From Bacillus sp. JCM 19034 (lineage in GTDB: Bacteria > Bacillota > Bacilli > Bacillales > Bacillaceae_D): a stretch of 64,000 bases of DNA. Positions 37,257 through 48,285 of the stretch are shown here, one piece after another. The translations under genes and the position numbers were made by a program. The notes below the pieces were generated by a model. That model had not been told where the DNA came from. It searched no databases and worked only from the letters and a program-made list of their open reading frames with translations. Each line of letters begins with the position of its first letter. Position 1 is the stretch's first letter. The DNA lies in NCBI RefSeq assembly GCF_001310635.1, contig NZ_BAXR01000006.1:1-64000 (forward strand), in the 5' to 3' direction.

Positions 37257-37305
37257 GAGAAGTTGTCTCTCTCATGTGTTTAGTGATAAGGGACAACTTC
37301 TTTCA
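37257..37305 (+). terminator. Terminator after aspS
   Basis: AGAAGTTGTC pairs with GACAACTTCT around a 27-base loop, followed by TTCACAAG. The T run is short, so termination may be partial. Confidence 0.6.
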
Positions 37306-37361
37306 CAAGTATAGAGAAAAACGTTTTAAGGTGTAGCTATATAGTGGAGGTTTGGTTACGA

Positions 37362-38591
37362 ATGATACGAGTGGGGTTAATTGGCTATGGAACAGTTGGA
37401 AGTGGCGTGTATGAAAGACTGCATAGAGCTAAGGAATTAGAAAATATTTTAGGTGATCACATTGAAGTAAAAGCTATTCTAGTAAAAGATCGTCAAAAGC
37501 AGCGGGCAACACAAACGGAAGTTAATGTGACGACTGATTGGGAGCAGTTTTGCTTAACGGCAGATTATGACGTGATTTTTGAGATGATTGGTGGAGTTGA
37601 ACCAGCATACTCCTATACGACATATTGGCTTAAAAAGGGAGTTCCGGTTTTTACAGCGAATAAAAAGCTTGTTGCAGAAAAAGGGAAAGAGCTCGAAAAC
37701 ATAGCAAGTCAAGCTAATACATATTATGGATATGAGGCGTCTGTCGCTGGTGGAATTCCGATTGTAAATATATTAAAAGCAACATTGAGCACAACGACCA
37801 TTTCACGGGTTTTTGGGATATTAAACGGTACGACTAATTATATACTAACTGAAATGACGAAGCATAATCGATCGTTAACGGAAGCATTAACGGATGCCGA
37901 GCAGAAGGGGTATGCAGAGAGCGACCCTTCGGATGATTTAGATGGTTACGATTCGTGGTACAAAATTCGGATATTAAGTCGACTTTGTTTTGGTGATTGG
38001 TCTACTAGCTTACAATTTTCACGTAAAGGTATTTCAGACATTGAGGACTGGCACGTTGAAATTGGAAACAAATTTGGCTTTTCAATAAAACTAATAGCTG
38101 AAGCGTACCGTCACGTTAATACGACCGTTGGGGGAGTATACCCGGCTTTTTTATGTCAATCAGAACAACTTAATTATGTGAACGGAGTCACAAATGGTGT
38201 ATTTATTGAGGGGGAGCATGTCGGACAGCTATTGTTTATTGGTCCAGGTGCGGGAAAAGAAGCTACCGCAAATAGTATGGTGGAAGATTTCCAATTTCAT
38301 CATCGTATCGTAAAATGGGAACGCTCTTTTTCTTCAACCGTTTTGCATGAACATCCATATAAACATCTATTAGTTTGTTTAACTCATGAAGAAAGAGAAC
38401 ACGCATTAGACTGGGTTAAAGAAACAGGTTGTGAAGTGTTAGACACCTTTACCCATCATGAAGGTGAGGGATGGATTATTCCACTACGTAATCAGATGGA
38501 GGTGCCGTTCCCATTTTACCCAATCTATGGCGATGTTTCCCTGAGGAAACGTGTGAAAGAATTGTACTCAGCGCAGTTCGGGTCGATTTAA
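37362..38591 (+). CDS. Homoserine dehydrogenase-like protein
   Basis: Reduces aspartate semialdehyde to homoserine in Thr/Met synthesis. The N-terminal NAD(P) site is IRVGLIGYGTVGSGV; the middle has VPVFTANKKLVAEKG and GYEASVAGGIPIVNILK. The catalytic region includes GILNGTTNYILTEM and ESDPSDDLDGYDSWYK with the active Lys. At 409 aa it is shorter than ACT-containing Hom, and its C-terminal 80 residues do not show a clear ACT motif. ATG 37362 follows GTGGAGG. No thrC or thrB is adjacent, so this is probably an accessory paralog. Confidence 0.88.
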   Translation: MIRVGLIGYGTVGSGVYERLHRAKELENILGDHIEVKAILVKDRQKQRATQTEVNVTTDWEQFCLTADYDVIFEMIGGVEPAYSYTTYWLKKGVPVFTANKKLVAEKGKELENIASQANTYYGYEASVAGGIPIVNILKATLSTTTISRVFGILNGTTNYILTEMTKHNRSLTEALTDAEQKGYAESDPSDDLDGYDSWYKIRILSRLCFGDWSTSLQFSRKGISDIEDWHVEIGNKFGFSIKLIAEAYRHVNTTVGGVYPAFLCQSEQLNYVNGVTNGVFIEGEHVGQLLFIGPGAGKEATANSMVEDFQFHHRIVKWERSFSSTVLHEHPYKHLLVCLTHEEREHALDWVKETGCEVLDTFTHHEGEGWIIPLRNQMEVPFPFYPIYGDVSLRKRVKELYSAQFGSI

Positions 38592-38873
38592 CTTTAATTG
38601 CTTATAAGCGTCAATAAGCGAACTCGGCTCTTCTTTAATGTAATAGGTCCGGACCCCATTTGCGGTGTGTAAATAAAGAAAGCCCATATCTTTCGAGTGA
38701 GGCTTTTTCCGGTATGAAATATCAAAAATGGATGATAAAGGAAATTGTTCGTGCTTAACAGTTATACAACTATCATATAGCTTCATTTCAAATTCCTTTT
38801 CAACCGTTACTTTTTCCGTCCATCTAATTTGTTGTTCGATTTCAACGCAGGACTGTATAGCTAGTAAATCCAT
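38568..38873 (-). CDS. Hypothetical protein, possible PH-like fold
   Basis: A 101-aa soluble protein with alternating beta-strand-like segments (MKLYDSCITVKHEQFPLSSI, FLYLHTANGVRTYYIKEEP) and a C-terminal helix (LIDAYKQLKLNRPEL). This layout suggests a PH-like domain, but no family is recognised. ATG 38873 follows GAGGTG; an in-frame GTG at 38882 lies on that site. Its 3' end overlaps the convergent homoserine dehydrogenase gene by 24 bp. Confidence 0.65.
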   Translation of the reverse strand: MDLLAIQSCVEIEQQIRWTEKVTVEKEFEMKLYDSCITVKHEQFPLSSIFDISYRKKPHSKDMGFLYLHTANGVRTYYIKEEPSSLIDAYKQLKLNRPELR

Positions 38874-38988
38874 GAAAGACACCTCACTGAATGATTAATT
38901 TGTTATTAGTGTATCATATATAAAAAACGTTTGCTTGTAAGCAATAGAGAAATGAACTTATAGAGATAATAGAGAAGGGAGTTAAAGG

Positions 38989-39751
38989 ATGTTACATCAA
39001 TTTTCGCGAAACGAATTAGCGATCGGTCATGATGGTTTAAATCGTTTAAAAGGGAGTACCGTCGCAGTTTTAGGAATAGGGGAGTGGCTCATTTTCTGCA
39101 GAAGCATTAGCACGCTCCGGTGTAGGTAAGCTTGTATTAGTTGATAAGGATGATGTCGATATAACGAATGTTAATAGACAAATTCATGCTTTGTTATCAA
39201 CAGTAGGGCAGCAAAAGGTAGAACTAATGAAAGATCGCATTCATGATATTAATCCTGAATGTGAAGTAATTGCATTAAAAATGTTTTATACAGAAGAAAC
39301 GTATGAGCAATTTTTCAGCTATGATTTAGATTACGTTATAGATGCAAGTGATACAATTATATATAAGATTCATTTAATGAAGCAATGCTTGCAGCGCAAG
39401 ATCCCAATTATTTCGAGTATGGGAGCTGCAAATAAAATGGATCCAACTCGCTTAAGAATTGCCGACATTTCCAAAACAACTCATGATCCAATTGCAAAAG
39501 TTATTCGAACAAGATTGCGTAAAGAAGGAATTCGAAAAGGGATTGAAGTTGTGTATTCTGACGAGCAGCCTATTCGAATTCGTGAGGATATTCGTAAGGA
39601 AATTGTGTCAGAGGAAGCAGAAGCCGGCTCAATCCGTAAGGCAAAAATGCCGCCGTCATCAAATGCTTTTGTACCATCAGTAGCAGGCTTAATTATGGCT
39701 GGTCATGTAATTACAAATTTACTTGAAGGTATCGAAATAAATCGTGGCTAA
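38989..39751 (+). CDS. tcdA: tRNA threonylcarbamoyladenosine dehydratase TcdA (two-base gap)
   Basis: An E1-like ThiF-family enzyme that cyclises t6A37 in tRNA. ATG 38989 follows AAGGGAG and reads MLHQFSRNELAIGHDGLNRL then VAVLGIG. The glycine-rich nucleotide motif is disrupted at 39079-39087. Adding two bases (one in the G run, one after GT) restores GIGGVGSFSAEALARSGVG and then VDKDDVDITNVNRQ. The remainder (YVIDASDTIIYKIHLMKQC, ISSMGAANKMDPTR) is intact. Repaired length is 254 aa, equal to B. subtilis YrvM, which also follows aspS. Confidence 0.9.
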
Positions 39752-39758
39752 TAAAAAG

Positions 39759-39796
39759 AATCACTCCCAATTGTCATGGGAGTGATATTTTTTATT
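39759..39796. terminator. Terminator between tcdA and glgP
   Basis: An 11-bp stem (ATCACTCCCA / TGGGAGTGAT with flanking AT pairs) followed by ATTTTTTATT. It can act on both convergent genes. Confidence 0.88.
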
Positions 39797-39804
39797 AGAA
39801 AGTT

Positions 39805-42231
39805 TCAAGAGTTCTTTTTAATGTTCCAAATCTCATTAGCATATTCTTGAATTGTCCGATCGCTTGAGAATTTTCCAGAGTACGCTATATTCGTGACACT
39901 CATATTAAGCCATGTTGAGCGTTCACGATAAGCTTGCTCGATGAGTTCATGTGTTTCAATATAAGGATCAAAATCTTTTAAAACAAAATACGGGTCATTA
40001 TGATAGAGAATATTATAATATAAATCTTTAAATTCCATATCTTGCGGGCCGAACCCACCGCTATTTAACTGATCTAAAATTCGGCTAATGCGATCATCTG
40101 TATTGTAAATGTCTCTGGCCGAGTATCCACCATGTTCATAATAATGGAGTACTTCATCGGAAGTTAGACCGAACATGAAAATGTGCTGATCCCCAACTAA
40201 ATTGCGAATCTCAATATTAGCACCGTCCATTGTACCTACTGTTATGGCACCATTCATCATCATTTTCATATTTCCAGTTCCTGAAGCTTCCTTACTAGCA
40301 GTTGAGATTTGCTCGCTAATATCGGCTGCAGGTATGATTTTTTCAGCTAAACTGACATTATAATTTTCTAAAAAGATAACCTTCAGTTTATCTCGAATGT
40401 CAGGATCATGATTAACGAACGATGCCACTGTATGGATAAGTTTGATCACTTCTTTTGCAAGGTGGTAACTTGGTGCGGCTTTTGCCGCAAAAATAAAGGT
40501 ACGAGGTGTAATGTCTAAATTCGGGTTATCTTTTAGTTCGTTATATAAATAAATAACGTGGAAAATATTTAAAAGCTGACGTTTATATTCGTGGAGTCGT
40601 TTTATTTGTACATCGAAAATCGAATGTTCATTAATCTTTATTCCCATTCGTCTATAAATATAGTCAGCCAGTGCCCGTTTATTTTCCAATTTGACCTGTT
40701 CCATTTTCTCAAGAAATGAGGGGTCCTTGGAATAGCGAAGTAAGCTAATTAACTGGGTTGGACGTTTAATCCAGGCAGGTCCAATGACATCTGTAATTAA
40801 TGTCGATAAACGTGGATTTACTTGGAGAAGCCATCTTCTGTGAGTAATCCCGTTCGTTTTATTATTAAACCGTTCTGGAAAAAGGCTGTAAAAAAGCTTC
40901 ATCTCTTTCTTTTTTAATATTTCTGTATGCAATCTTGCAACGCCATTAACACTAAAGCTTCCAACGATTGCTAAACGTGCCATATGAATTTGTTCATCAG
41001 CGATAATAGCTAACTCGGGGATTTGATGTCGCATGTCGGGATAGTCAAACCAAAGCCCTTGACAGAAACGTTCGTTTATCTCGTCAATGATCATATAAAT
41101 TCTTGGCAAAAGTGTTTCGACCATCGTCTTAGGCCATTTTTCTAATGCCTCACTTAACGTCGTATGATTCGTATAAGCAATAGTCTTTTGCGTGATTTTC
41201 CAAGCTGCATCCCAGCCTAAGCCATACTCATCCATTAACAATCGCATTAATTCTGGAATTGCTAAGCTAGGGTGGGTATCATTAATTTGAATGACAATGT
41301 AATTTGGTAATTCTGATAATGAACGATTTTGTTCCTTTAAGTAATGACGTACAATATTTTGAATGCTTGCAGAAACAAGGAAGTATTGTTGCTTCAAGCG
41401 CAGCTCCTTACCTTCATAGCTTGAGTCATCGGGATATAAGAAACCAGATATTTGATCAATGGTGTGAGTGTGATCAAGTGTATGGTAGTACTCTTCTCCA
41501 TGCGAAGTAGCCCCGTTTTTGTCAATACATTCTGCACTCCATAGGCGTAAGGTATTGACCGTTTGATTGTGGTAGCCACTAATAGGGATATCATAAGGAA
41601 CGGCGATAATTTCATCAGTGTTCTCATAACGAAATTCTAATGAGCCATCACTACGACGGTTCATATGGACTTGACCGCCAAAATGGACATGAACACTTTC
41701 ATTTGCTTGTCGAATTTCCCAGGGATATTCATCTTTTAGCCAATAATCAGGAAGTTCAATTTGGTTCCCATGGATGATACGTTGTTCAAAAAGGCCGTAA
41801 CGATAACGAATGCCATAGCCATGACCAGGATACTGTAAGGAAGCTAAGGAATCGAGAAAGCAGGCTGCTAACCTCCCTAACCCTCCATTCCCCAGTCCAG
41901 CGTCATGCTCATGAGCATACACTGCTTCACAATCTATCCCTAATTTAGTTAGCGCTTGATTAGACATCTCCAGTAATCCGCAGTTAAGTAAGTTACTTTT
42001 AAGCAGACGACCAATTAAAAACTCCATTGATAAATAATAAACTTGTTTGATGTTATCACGTTTATAATGTTCGTTAGTATTTTCCCATTGTGGATGTATT
42101 TCATCGTTAACGAGTGCCGAAAGGGCATAATAAATCTCTTTTGAAGAAGAATCGTTTACCTCTTTGTTAAAAAGGACACGGAGCTTAGTAGTTAATTGGT
42201 TGATGAACTCATCCACGTGTTGATAAGTCAA
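39805..42231 (-). CDS. glgP: Glycogen phosphorylase
   Basis: Releases glucose-1-phosphate from glycogen using PLP. It has 808 aa (798 in B. subtilis). Visible signatures are YYLSMEFLIGRLL, EHDAGLGNGGLGRLAACFLD and the PLP-lysine region EASGTGNMKMMMNGA, followed by TVGTMDGANIEI. It starts at TTG 42231, which overlaps the glgA stop (AATTGA) and has AAGGAGTGAG upstream. It is the last gene of the glgBCDAP operon. Confidence 0.97.
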   Translation of the reverse strand: MTYQHVDEFINQLTTKLRVLFNKEVNDSSSKEIYYALSALVNDEIHPQWENTNEHYKRDNIKQVYYLSMEFLIGRLLKSNLLNCGLLEMSNQALTKLGIDCEAVYAHEHDAGLGNGGLGRLAACFLDSLASLQYPGHGYGIRYRYGLFEQRIIHGNQIELPDYWLKDEYPWEIRQANESVHVHFGGQVHMNRRSDGSLEFRYENTDEIIAVPYDIPISGYHNQTVNTLRLWSAECIDKNGATSHGEEYYHTLDHTHTIDQISGFLYPDDSSYEGKELRLKQQYFLVSASIQNIVRHYLKEQNRSLSELPNYIVIQINDTHPSLAIPELMRLLMDEYGLGWDAAWKITQKTIAYTNHTTLSEALEKWPKTMVETLLPRIYMIIDEINERFCQGLWFDYPDMRHQIPELAIIADEQIHMARLAIVGSFSVNGVARLHTEILKKKEMKLFYSLFPERFNNKTNGITHRRWLLQVNPRLSTLITDVIGPAWIKRPTQLISLLRYSKDPSFLEKMEQVKLENKRALADYIYRRMGIKINEHSIFDVQIKRLHEYKRQLLNIFHVIYLYNELKDNPNLDITPRTFIFAAKAAPSYHLAKEVIKLIHTVASFVNHDPDIRDKLKVIFLENYNVSLAEKIIPAADISEQISTASKEASGTGNMKMMMNGAITVGTMDGANIEIRNLVGDQHIFMFGLTSDEVLHYYEHGGYSARDIYNTDDRISRILDQLNSGGFGPQDMEFKDLYYNILYHNDPYFVLKDFDPYIETHELIEQAYRERSTWLNMSVTNIAYSGKFSSDRTIQEYANEIWNIKKNS

Positions 42232-43662
42232 TTTTGGCTCACTCCTTGTTCAGGCGAAGTTGATAAGTACAAACGATTGTAATCGGCAGCAGAATGTTTC
42301 CAATCAACCTTACATTTGTTCACGTTTTTAATTAACTGTTTCCAATTTATTTCATCTTGATAAACTCGTAATGAATAGTGAAGAACAGTTAGAAGGTCAT
42401 GAGCGTTGTAGTTAGTGAAACTAAAGCCATTTCCTTCTCCAGTCAACTCATTGTAAGGAAAAACCGTATCTTTTAGTCCTCCAGTTTTTCTAACAATCGG
42501 CACGGTTTTATATTGAAGTGCAATTAGTTGTGATAAGCCACACGGTTCGAATTGGGACGGCATAAGGAAAAAATCACCTGCAGCATAAAGCTTGCGAGAG
42601 AGAGCTTCATCGAAAGTGATCATCGCCGCTACCTTCGACTCGTATTTATTCGCTATAGAAGTAAAATAATTTTCAAATTCTGCATCACCTGTACCTAAAA
42701 TAGCAAACTGAATATTCTCTTGTAAAAATTCCTCAAGTATATGTTGAATTAAATGTAATCCTTTTTGCTCAACTAATCTTGTCACCATGATATATAATGG
42801 TGTATCTTCGCTTACTAGCAGGCCTAATTCATTTTGAAGGGCAAGTTTATTTAACTTTTTCTTCGCTCTTGAATAACTATACGGCACTTCAATATATGGA
42901 TCTTTCATGGATTATATTCTTCAGAATCAATCCCATTTAAAATACCAGTAAAATCAGCTTCACGTTCTTGTAAAAGCGGATGTAACCCGTCACCGAAATA
43001 TGGATTTTTTAATTCTTCTGCATAAGTAGGGCTAACGGTCGTAATCTTATCAGCGTGAAAAATTCCAGCCTTTAAACAGTTCAGCATCCCATTCCATTCC
43101 AAGCCACCAATATGCTCACGAGGTAAGCAGAAAAAATCATCGTACATTTCAACAGGTATTAGGCCTTGATATTTCATATTATGAATGGTGAAGACAGTTT
43201 TCAAATTTTCAATTGGTTGATAGATTTTAGCAAATGCTACAGTCATTCCGGCTTGCCAATCATGGGCGTGGAGAATATCTGGGACAAAGTCGAGATAATG
43301 AAGTGAGGAGATAACAGCTTTACTGAAAAATAAAAACCGCTCACCATCATCAAAATAACCATATATACCTTTTCTCGTGTAATAAAACGTATTCGCAAGG
43401 AAATAATAGTGAACACCTTCATAGTAAAGGGAATATAGCTCGGCTGTTTGATTTCTCCATCCAAGCTCAACCGGATTATCGCTTTAAAGACCATCTGATC
43501 TTTCCATTCCTGAGCAATTTCATCGTATAATGGCAAAATGACTGAAACATGCATATTTTCATAGGTTTGTAATGCTTGTGGAAGAGATCCAGTGACATCA
43601 GCTAATCCTCCGGTTTTAATAAATGGGCTACATTCAGAAGCGACAAATAGTATATGTTTCAT
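42228..43662 (-). CDS. glgA: Glycogen synthase GlgA (two one-base frameshifts)
   Basis: Transfers glucose from ADP-glucose to glycogen (GT5). It opens MKHILFVASECSPFIKTGGL, with the substrate motif KTGGLADV. Two breaks divide it. At 43473-43474 one added base gives IIPVELGWRNQTAELYSLYY and FDDGERFLFF. At 42909-42910 one added base gives EEYNPMKDPYIEVPYS. Later motifs are TVSPTYAEEL, YIMVTRLVEQKGLHLI, PSQFEPCGLSQLIALQY and KTGGLKDTV. Repaired length is 478 aa (484 in B. subtilis). GGAGAAGAG precedes ATG 43662. Confidence 0.94.
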
Positions 43663-43698
43663 CCGATCTCTTCTCCTTTCAATTTGGTTTAGTAAGAA

Positions 43699-44805
43699 TC
43701 ACATAACTTTTCTTTTAGGAACAACGTAAGGTTGCTCAGCACATCCGACCAAAGCCTTTCTTTCTGAAATGTGTACATCCTTATCAAGTATGACATGTTC
43801 TAAATATGCGTCTGCTTCAATAGTGCAGCTTTGCATAATAATAGAATTCTTAATAACAGCCCCTTTTTGGACTTTAACGCCTCGAAACAATATGCTATTT
43901 TCAATAATTCCTTGGATATCACAGCCATTGGCAAGTATAGAAGATTTGACTACCGCTTCTTTGCGATATTTCGTTGGAGGTTCATTGCTAATTTTCGTTA
44001 AAATAAAAGGATCTTGATAAAAGAGATTTTTGTAAAGATCAGCCGATAATAGATCCATATTGTGGCGGTAGTAGCTTTCAATTGATTGGATAATGGCATT
44101 GTAGCCTTGATGTTCATAAGTTTGCACGTTTAAAGTATTTAAGTTGTCAATAATACCATTCACAAAAAATTGGTCTTTATGATAAGCGATGCATTTGTCA
44201 ATAAGCTCCATAAGCTTGGTTTTCGTGATAATGTATACACCTGTGAAAAGAAGAGGATTGTTTGCATCGTTGGTGATATTTTTAACTAAGTGGTTTTCAT
44301 TTAGTTCAACTCGCTTATACGAATGATGTTCAGGATATTTGTCTTTTATTAATGTTGTAATGAGAGTGACATCAGCGTTTGTTTTTAGATGATGCAAAAA
44401 GGCCTCTTTATAGTCACATGTAGAAATAAATTGGCTCCCACTTATTAAAATGTAATCAGAGTTACTGCGTTCAAAAAAATCGCGATTGTTATGAAAATGT
44501 CGAAGGTCTCCTTTGGAAATATCAGTCGGATCATTCCAATCTGGAGGAAGAATAAAAAGTCCACCATACCTTCTATCAAGGTTCCAGTCAGCTCCTGTAC
44601 CAAGATGATCCATAAGAGAACGGTATTTTGTCCTAGTGAAGATGGCAACCTCAGTAATGCCGGACTTGACCATGTTAGATAGAGTAAAATCAATCAGGCG
44701 ATAACGCCCTGCAAATGGTACAGCGGCCCCGCAACGGAAGTAGGTTAGTTCGTTTAAATAATCGAGCTCATTTTCTAAGTTAATGACACCCATCATAGTC
44801 TGCAT
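43699..44805 (-). CDS. glgD: Glucose-1-phosphate adenylyltransferase regulatory-type subunit GlgD
   Basis: A 368-aa paralog of GlgC that combines with it to form active ADP-glucose pyrophosphorylase in Bacillus. It has AVPFAGRYRLIDFTLSNMVK, but the usual GGxGxRL pyrophosphorylase motif is missing at the N-terminus (MMGVINLENELDYLNE), as in other GlgD proteins. A C-terminal left-handed beta-helix contains IENSILFRGVKVQKGAVIKN. GAGGAGG precedes ATG 44805, which lies 18 bp after the glgC stop. Confidence 0.95.
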   Translation of the reverse strand: MQTMMGVINLENELDYLNELTYFRCGAAVPFAGRYRLIDFTLSNMVKSGITEVAIFTRTKYRSLMDHLGTGADWNLDRRYGGLFILPPDWNDPTDISKGDLRHFHNNRDFFERSNSDYILISGSQFISTCDYKEAFLHHLKTNADVTLITTLIKDKYPEHHSYKRVELNENHLVKNITNDANNPLLFTGVYIITKTKLMELIDKCIAYHKDQFFVNGIIDNLNTLNVQTYEHQGYNAIIQSIESYYRHNMDLLSADLYKNLFYQDPFILTKISNEPPTKYRKEAVVKSSILANGCDIQGIIENSILFRGVKVQKGAVIKNSIIMQSCTIEADAYLEHVILDKDVHISERKALVGCAEQPYVVPKRKVM

Positions 44806-44823
44806 GTTGATTAGCCTCCTCTT

Positions 44824-45968
44824 CTACAAATTTGATAACATTAAATTGACGTGAGCTTGATCAATGACTAGCGGTTCATTATGTGAAGCAGAAAAGAGGT
44901 GTAATCCTGCTGGAATGTCGGTATTCTCCATTACGATCACTCGTTCAAGTGATGCATTTTTTTGCACTGTTACATTAGGGTGTAAGATAGAGTCTTCACA
45001 ATGCTCCCAGCATCAACGGAAACATTTTTCGATAGAATAGAATGTTCAACGGTTCCGCAAATCCAGCAACCTGAATTAACGAAAGAGTGCTGTACCGTTG
45101 CATTTTCACTTAAAAATTGAGGAGGAAAGTTGTAGTCTTGCGTATATGTTTGCCAGTTTTTGTGATGTAACGAGAAAGCCAAATCTTCATCTAAAAGATC
45201 CATATTCGCTTCCCAATAGCTTTGTATCGTTCCGACATCTTTCCAATAGCCTTTAAATGGAAAAGCATAAAGCGATTGCCCATTATGAAGCATGGCAGGA
45301 ATGACATCTTTACCGAAATCATGAGAGGAATGAGGTGATAACTGATCGTCTAATAAGTATTCTTTTAATATTTTCCAATTAAATATGTAAATACCCATTG
45401 ATGCTAGATTGTTTTTCGGAGAGGTGGGCTTTTCTTCAAACTCATAAATTTGTAAATTATCAAAAGTATTTAAGATACCAAATCTCGGTGCTTCCTCCCA
45501 AGCAACTTCCATTACAGAAATCGTTGCATCAGCACCTGTTTCTTTATGCTGCATAAGCATCTCTTGATAATTCATTTGATAAATTTGGTCACCTGATATG
45601 ACAAGTACGTAATCTGGGTCGTATTGTTCAATATAATGAATGTTCTTGTAAATGGCATCTGCTGTACCAGAATACCAACTTCCACCCCCTTTGGCTGTGT
45701 AGGGTGAAAGGATCGAAACACCATCATGTTGCCGATCTAAGTCCCATGGTTTCCCAACCCCGATATGCTTGTTTAATTCTAATGGAGAATATTGGGTTAA
45801 GACACCTACCGTATAAATACCTGAATTGGCACAATTGCTTAAAGTGAAGTCGATAATTCGGTATTTCCCTCCAAAGTGAACAGCTGGTTTTGCAACGTCT
45901 TTCGTCAATAGTCCTAATCGTTTTCCTTCTCCCCCCGCAAGCAGCATTCCAATACATTCTTTCCTCAT
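44824..45968 (-). CDS. glgC: Glucose-1-phosphate adenylyltransferase GlgC (one-base frameshift)
   Basis: Makes ADP-glucose from glucose-1-phosphate and ATP. Motifs are [20 protein letters not shown] (pyrophosphorylase), [26 protein letters not shown] and [20 protein letters not shown]. Near the C-terminus the frame breaks at 44995-44996. One added base gives [20 protein letters not shown] and a normal tail to a stop at 44824, 381 aa (380 in B. subtilis). The start overlaps the glgB stop by four bases. Confidence 0.95.
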
Positions 45969-47883
45969 CCATTATCCTCCTCAAGTAATGACTTCCTTAG
46001 TTGGTGTTGAAAAATAGAAATAGCCAATGGTGGGATTTTCACTTTAATATGCTGGTTATATCCATGCCATCGTGCCGGAAAACTGAAGGATTTCCCATCA
46101 TTTAATTGATTAGATCCTCCAAATTTTGTCGCATCTGAATTGAAAACCTCTTGATATGTCCCCGGGTGGGGCACGCCTACTTTATAATCGTAATAAACAT
46201 TCGGAGTGAAGTTGCAAATAATAATTAATTCTTGATTTTTAATTTTTCCCCGCCTCAAAAATACTATGATACTTTGATCGATATTATGAGGATCAATCCA
46301 TTCAAAGCCTTTTGGCTCATGATCACATTCATAAAGTGCGGGCTGTTGCTTATAGAAATGGTTTACTTCTTTCACATAGTCGTACATCGCTTTATGTAGT
46401 GGATAATCAAGTAAGTGCCAATCAAGCTGTTCTTGATCCTTCCATTCTGAATATAGAGCAAGCTCTCCCCCCATAAATAATAGCTTTTTACCTGGATGTG
46501 TCATCATATAACCGTACAATAAGCGGAGGTTGGCAAATTTCTGCCATTGGTCACCAGGCATTTTATCTAACAGTGACTTTTTTCCGTGTACGACTTCATC
46601 GTGTGATAGAGGGAGTAGGAAATTTTCAGTATAAGTATACATAATTGGAAAAGTTAAGCTTTGATGGTGCCATTTTCGATAAATAGGGTCACGTTCCATA
46701 TAGTCAAGTGTGTCATTCATCCAGCCCATATTCCATTTGAAATTAAAGCCGAGACCTCCCATATAGGTAGGGCTTGTTATGAGTGGGATATCAGTACTAT
46801 CCTCAGCCATCATTAATGTGTTCGGGTAATAATGGAATACAGCTTCGTTTAGCTTTTTTAAAAACGCGATTGCCTCTAAATTTTCTTCGCCACCATACCC
46901 GTTATAAAGCTTTTCTTGATCATTTCGATCAAAATTTAAATAAAGCATACTAGCGACTGCATCTACGCGAAGTCCGTCGATATGGAATTCTTTAAGCCAG
47001 TAAAGAGCATTTGAGATGAGAAAGCTTTGAACCTCAGGGCGGCCAAAATCGAAGGTGAGCGTTCCCCAGTTTTGTTTCTCTGCTTTTTTCGGATCAGAAT
47101 ACTCAAAGATCGGGGTTCCATCAAATTGGCGTAACCCATGATCGTCTTTACAAAAATGGCCGGGAACCCAATCTAATATGACGCCAATCTCCTCAACGTG
47201 ACATTGATTAATAAAATACTTAAAATCATCTGGGCTTCCGTAACGAGATGTGGCAGAAAAATACCCAGTTTGCTGGTAACCCCATGATAAATCAAATGGA
47301 TGTTCACCTAATGGAAGCAGTTCGATGTGGGTAAACCCTAATGATTTTACATACGGTATTAATTCATCAGCTAATTCGACATAGCTATAGAGAGTTCCAT
47401 CGTCATGAGTTTTCCAAGAGCCTGCATGAACTTCATAAATGTTAATTGGTTGATTGAAAACGGGTTTTTTGCTCGCTCATTTAGCCATTGCTCATCTTCC
47501 CATTCAAATGCCGATGAACCGACAGTAATGGATGCAGTTGCAGGTCTTAGCTCAGAGTAAAAAGCATAAGGGTCAGCTTTTAAGAACGTGTGTCCAGCTG
47601 ATGAGTGAATTAGATACTTGTATGAAGCACCAGAAGGAATAGAAGGGAAAAATTTGTGCCAAAGACCCTGTTCTGATATTCTCTCAAGCTTGTAGTTTGA
47701 CCCATTCCAATCGTTAAAGTCACCAACAACGCTAACTTCTTTTGCATTAGGTGCCCAAACGGTAAAAGCAAATCCTTCATTTAAGCCTATTATTTGCGGG
47801 TGGGCCCCGAGAAATTGATAGCTAAAAAAATGTGTACCTTGGTGGAATAAATAAATGTCGTTTTCTGAGACCATCTCAGGCAT
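45965..47883 (-). CDS. glgB: 1,4-alpha-glucan branching enzyme GlgB (one-base frameshift)
   Basis: Introduces alpha-1,6 branches into glycogen (GH13). The N-terminal CBM48 is [20 protein letters not shown]. The frame breaks in the run at 47465-47470. One added base gives [20 protein letters not shown], then [27 protein letters not shown], the nucleophile region [24 protein letters not shown] and [15 protein letters not shown]. Repaired length is 639 aa. The ATG at 47883 follows AAAGGAGA; a TTG at 47904 is upstream of it. This is the first gene of the glg operon. Confidence 0.95.
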
Positions 47884-48285
47884 ATAGTTAAAATCTCCTT
47901 TCAAAGATTAGCATTTTCCAAATGATGTTATATTAGAACGGTTAGCATTGAAAGAAATTATGAGATAGCTGTTTTATGTAGGTTAAAATAAAATAGGATA
48001 GGGGTGAGTGTGAGTAACGTGACATTAATGATTTGTACAAATATAATTATAATGAAATATAGAGTAATTGTAAGAAAAAACGTTAGACAATTTCACATAT
48101 GAATTTAGTAGGTTGTGTCAAATTATGACGAACACATTATTTAGGAATAACATTAATTGGAAAATTAGAAATGGAGGGTACGATCAAATTACATTAAATA
48201 TTAGATATAAGAGAATGTATAACATTCGTAATGATAGGTGAATAACGTAATATAAGATAAACATTGTAGAAATGAGGAGTGTCCA
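47884..48285. other. Divergent intergenic region between glgB and the pullulanase gene
   Basis: About 400 bp of A+T-rich sequence with no supported gene. It must hold the promoters for both transcription directions. I could not assign -35/-10 elements or a CcpA site with confidence. Confidence 0.6.

Noticed and set aside
37249-38988. Possible 6S-1 RNA gene, which lies near aspS/yrvM in B. subtilis
   Set aside because: The gaps between aspS, the homoserine dehydrogenase and tcdA are about 110 bp each, too short for a 180-200 nt RNA, and no long open-bubble hairpin was seen.
43699-44805. GlgD as a damaged GlgC because its N-terminal pyrophosphorylase motif is missing
   Set aside because: Loss of this motif is normal in the GlgD regulatory-type subunit encoded after glgC in Bacillus.
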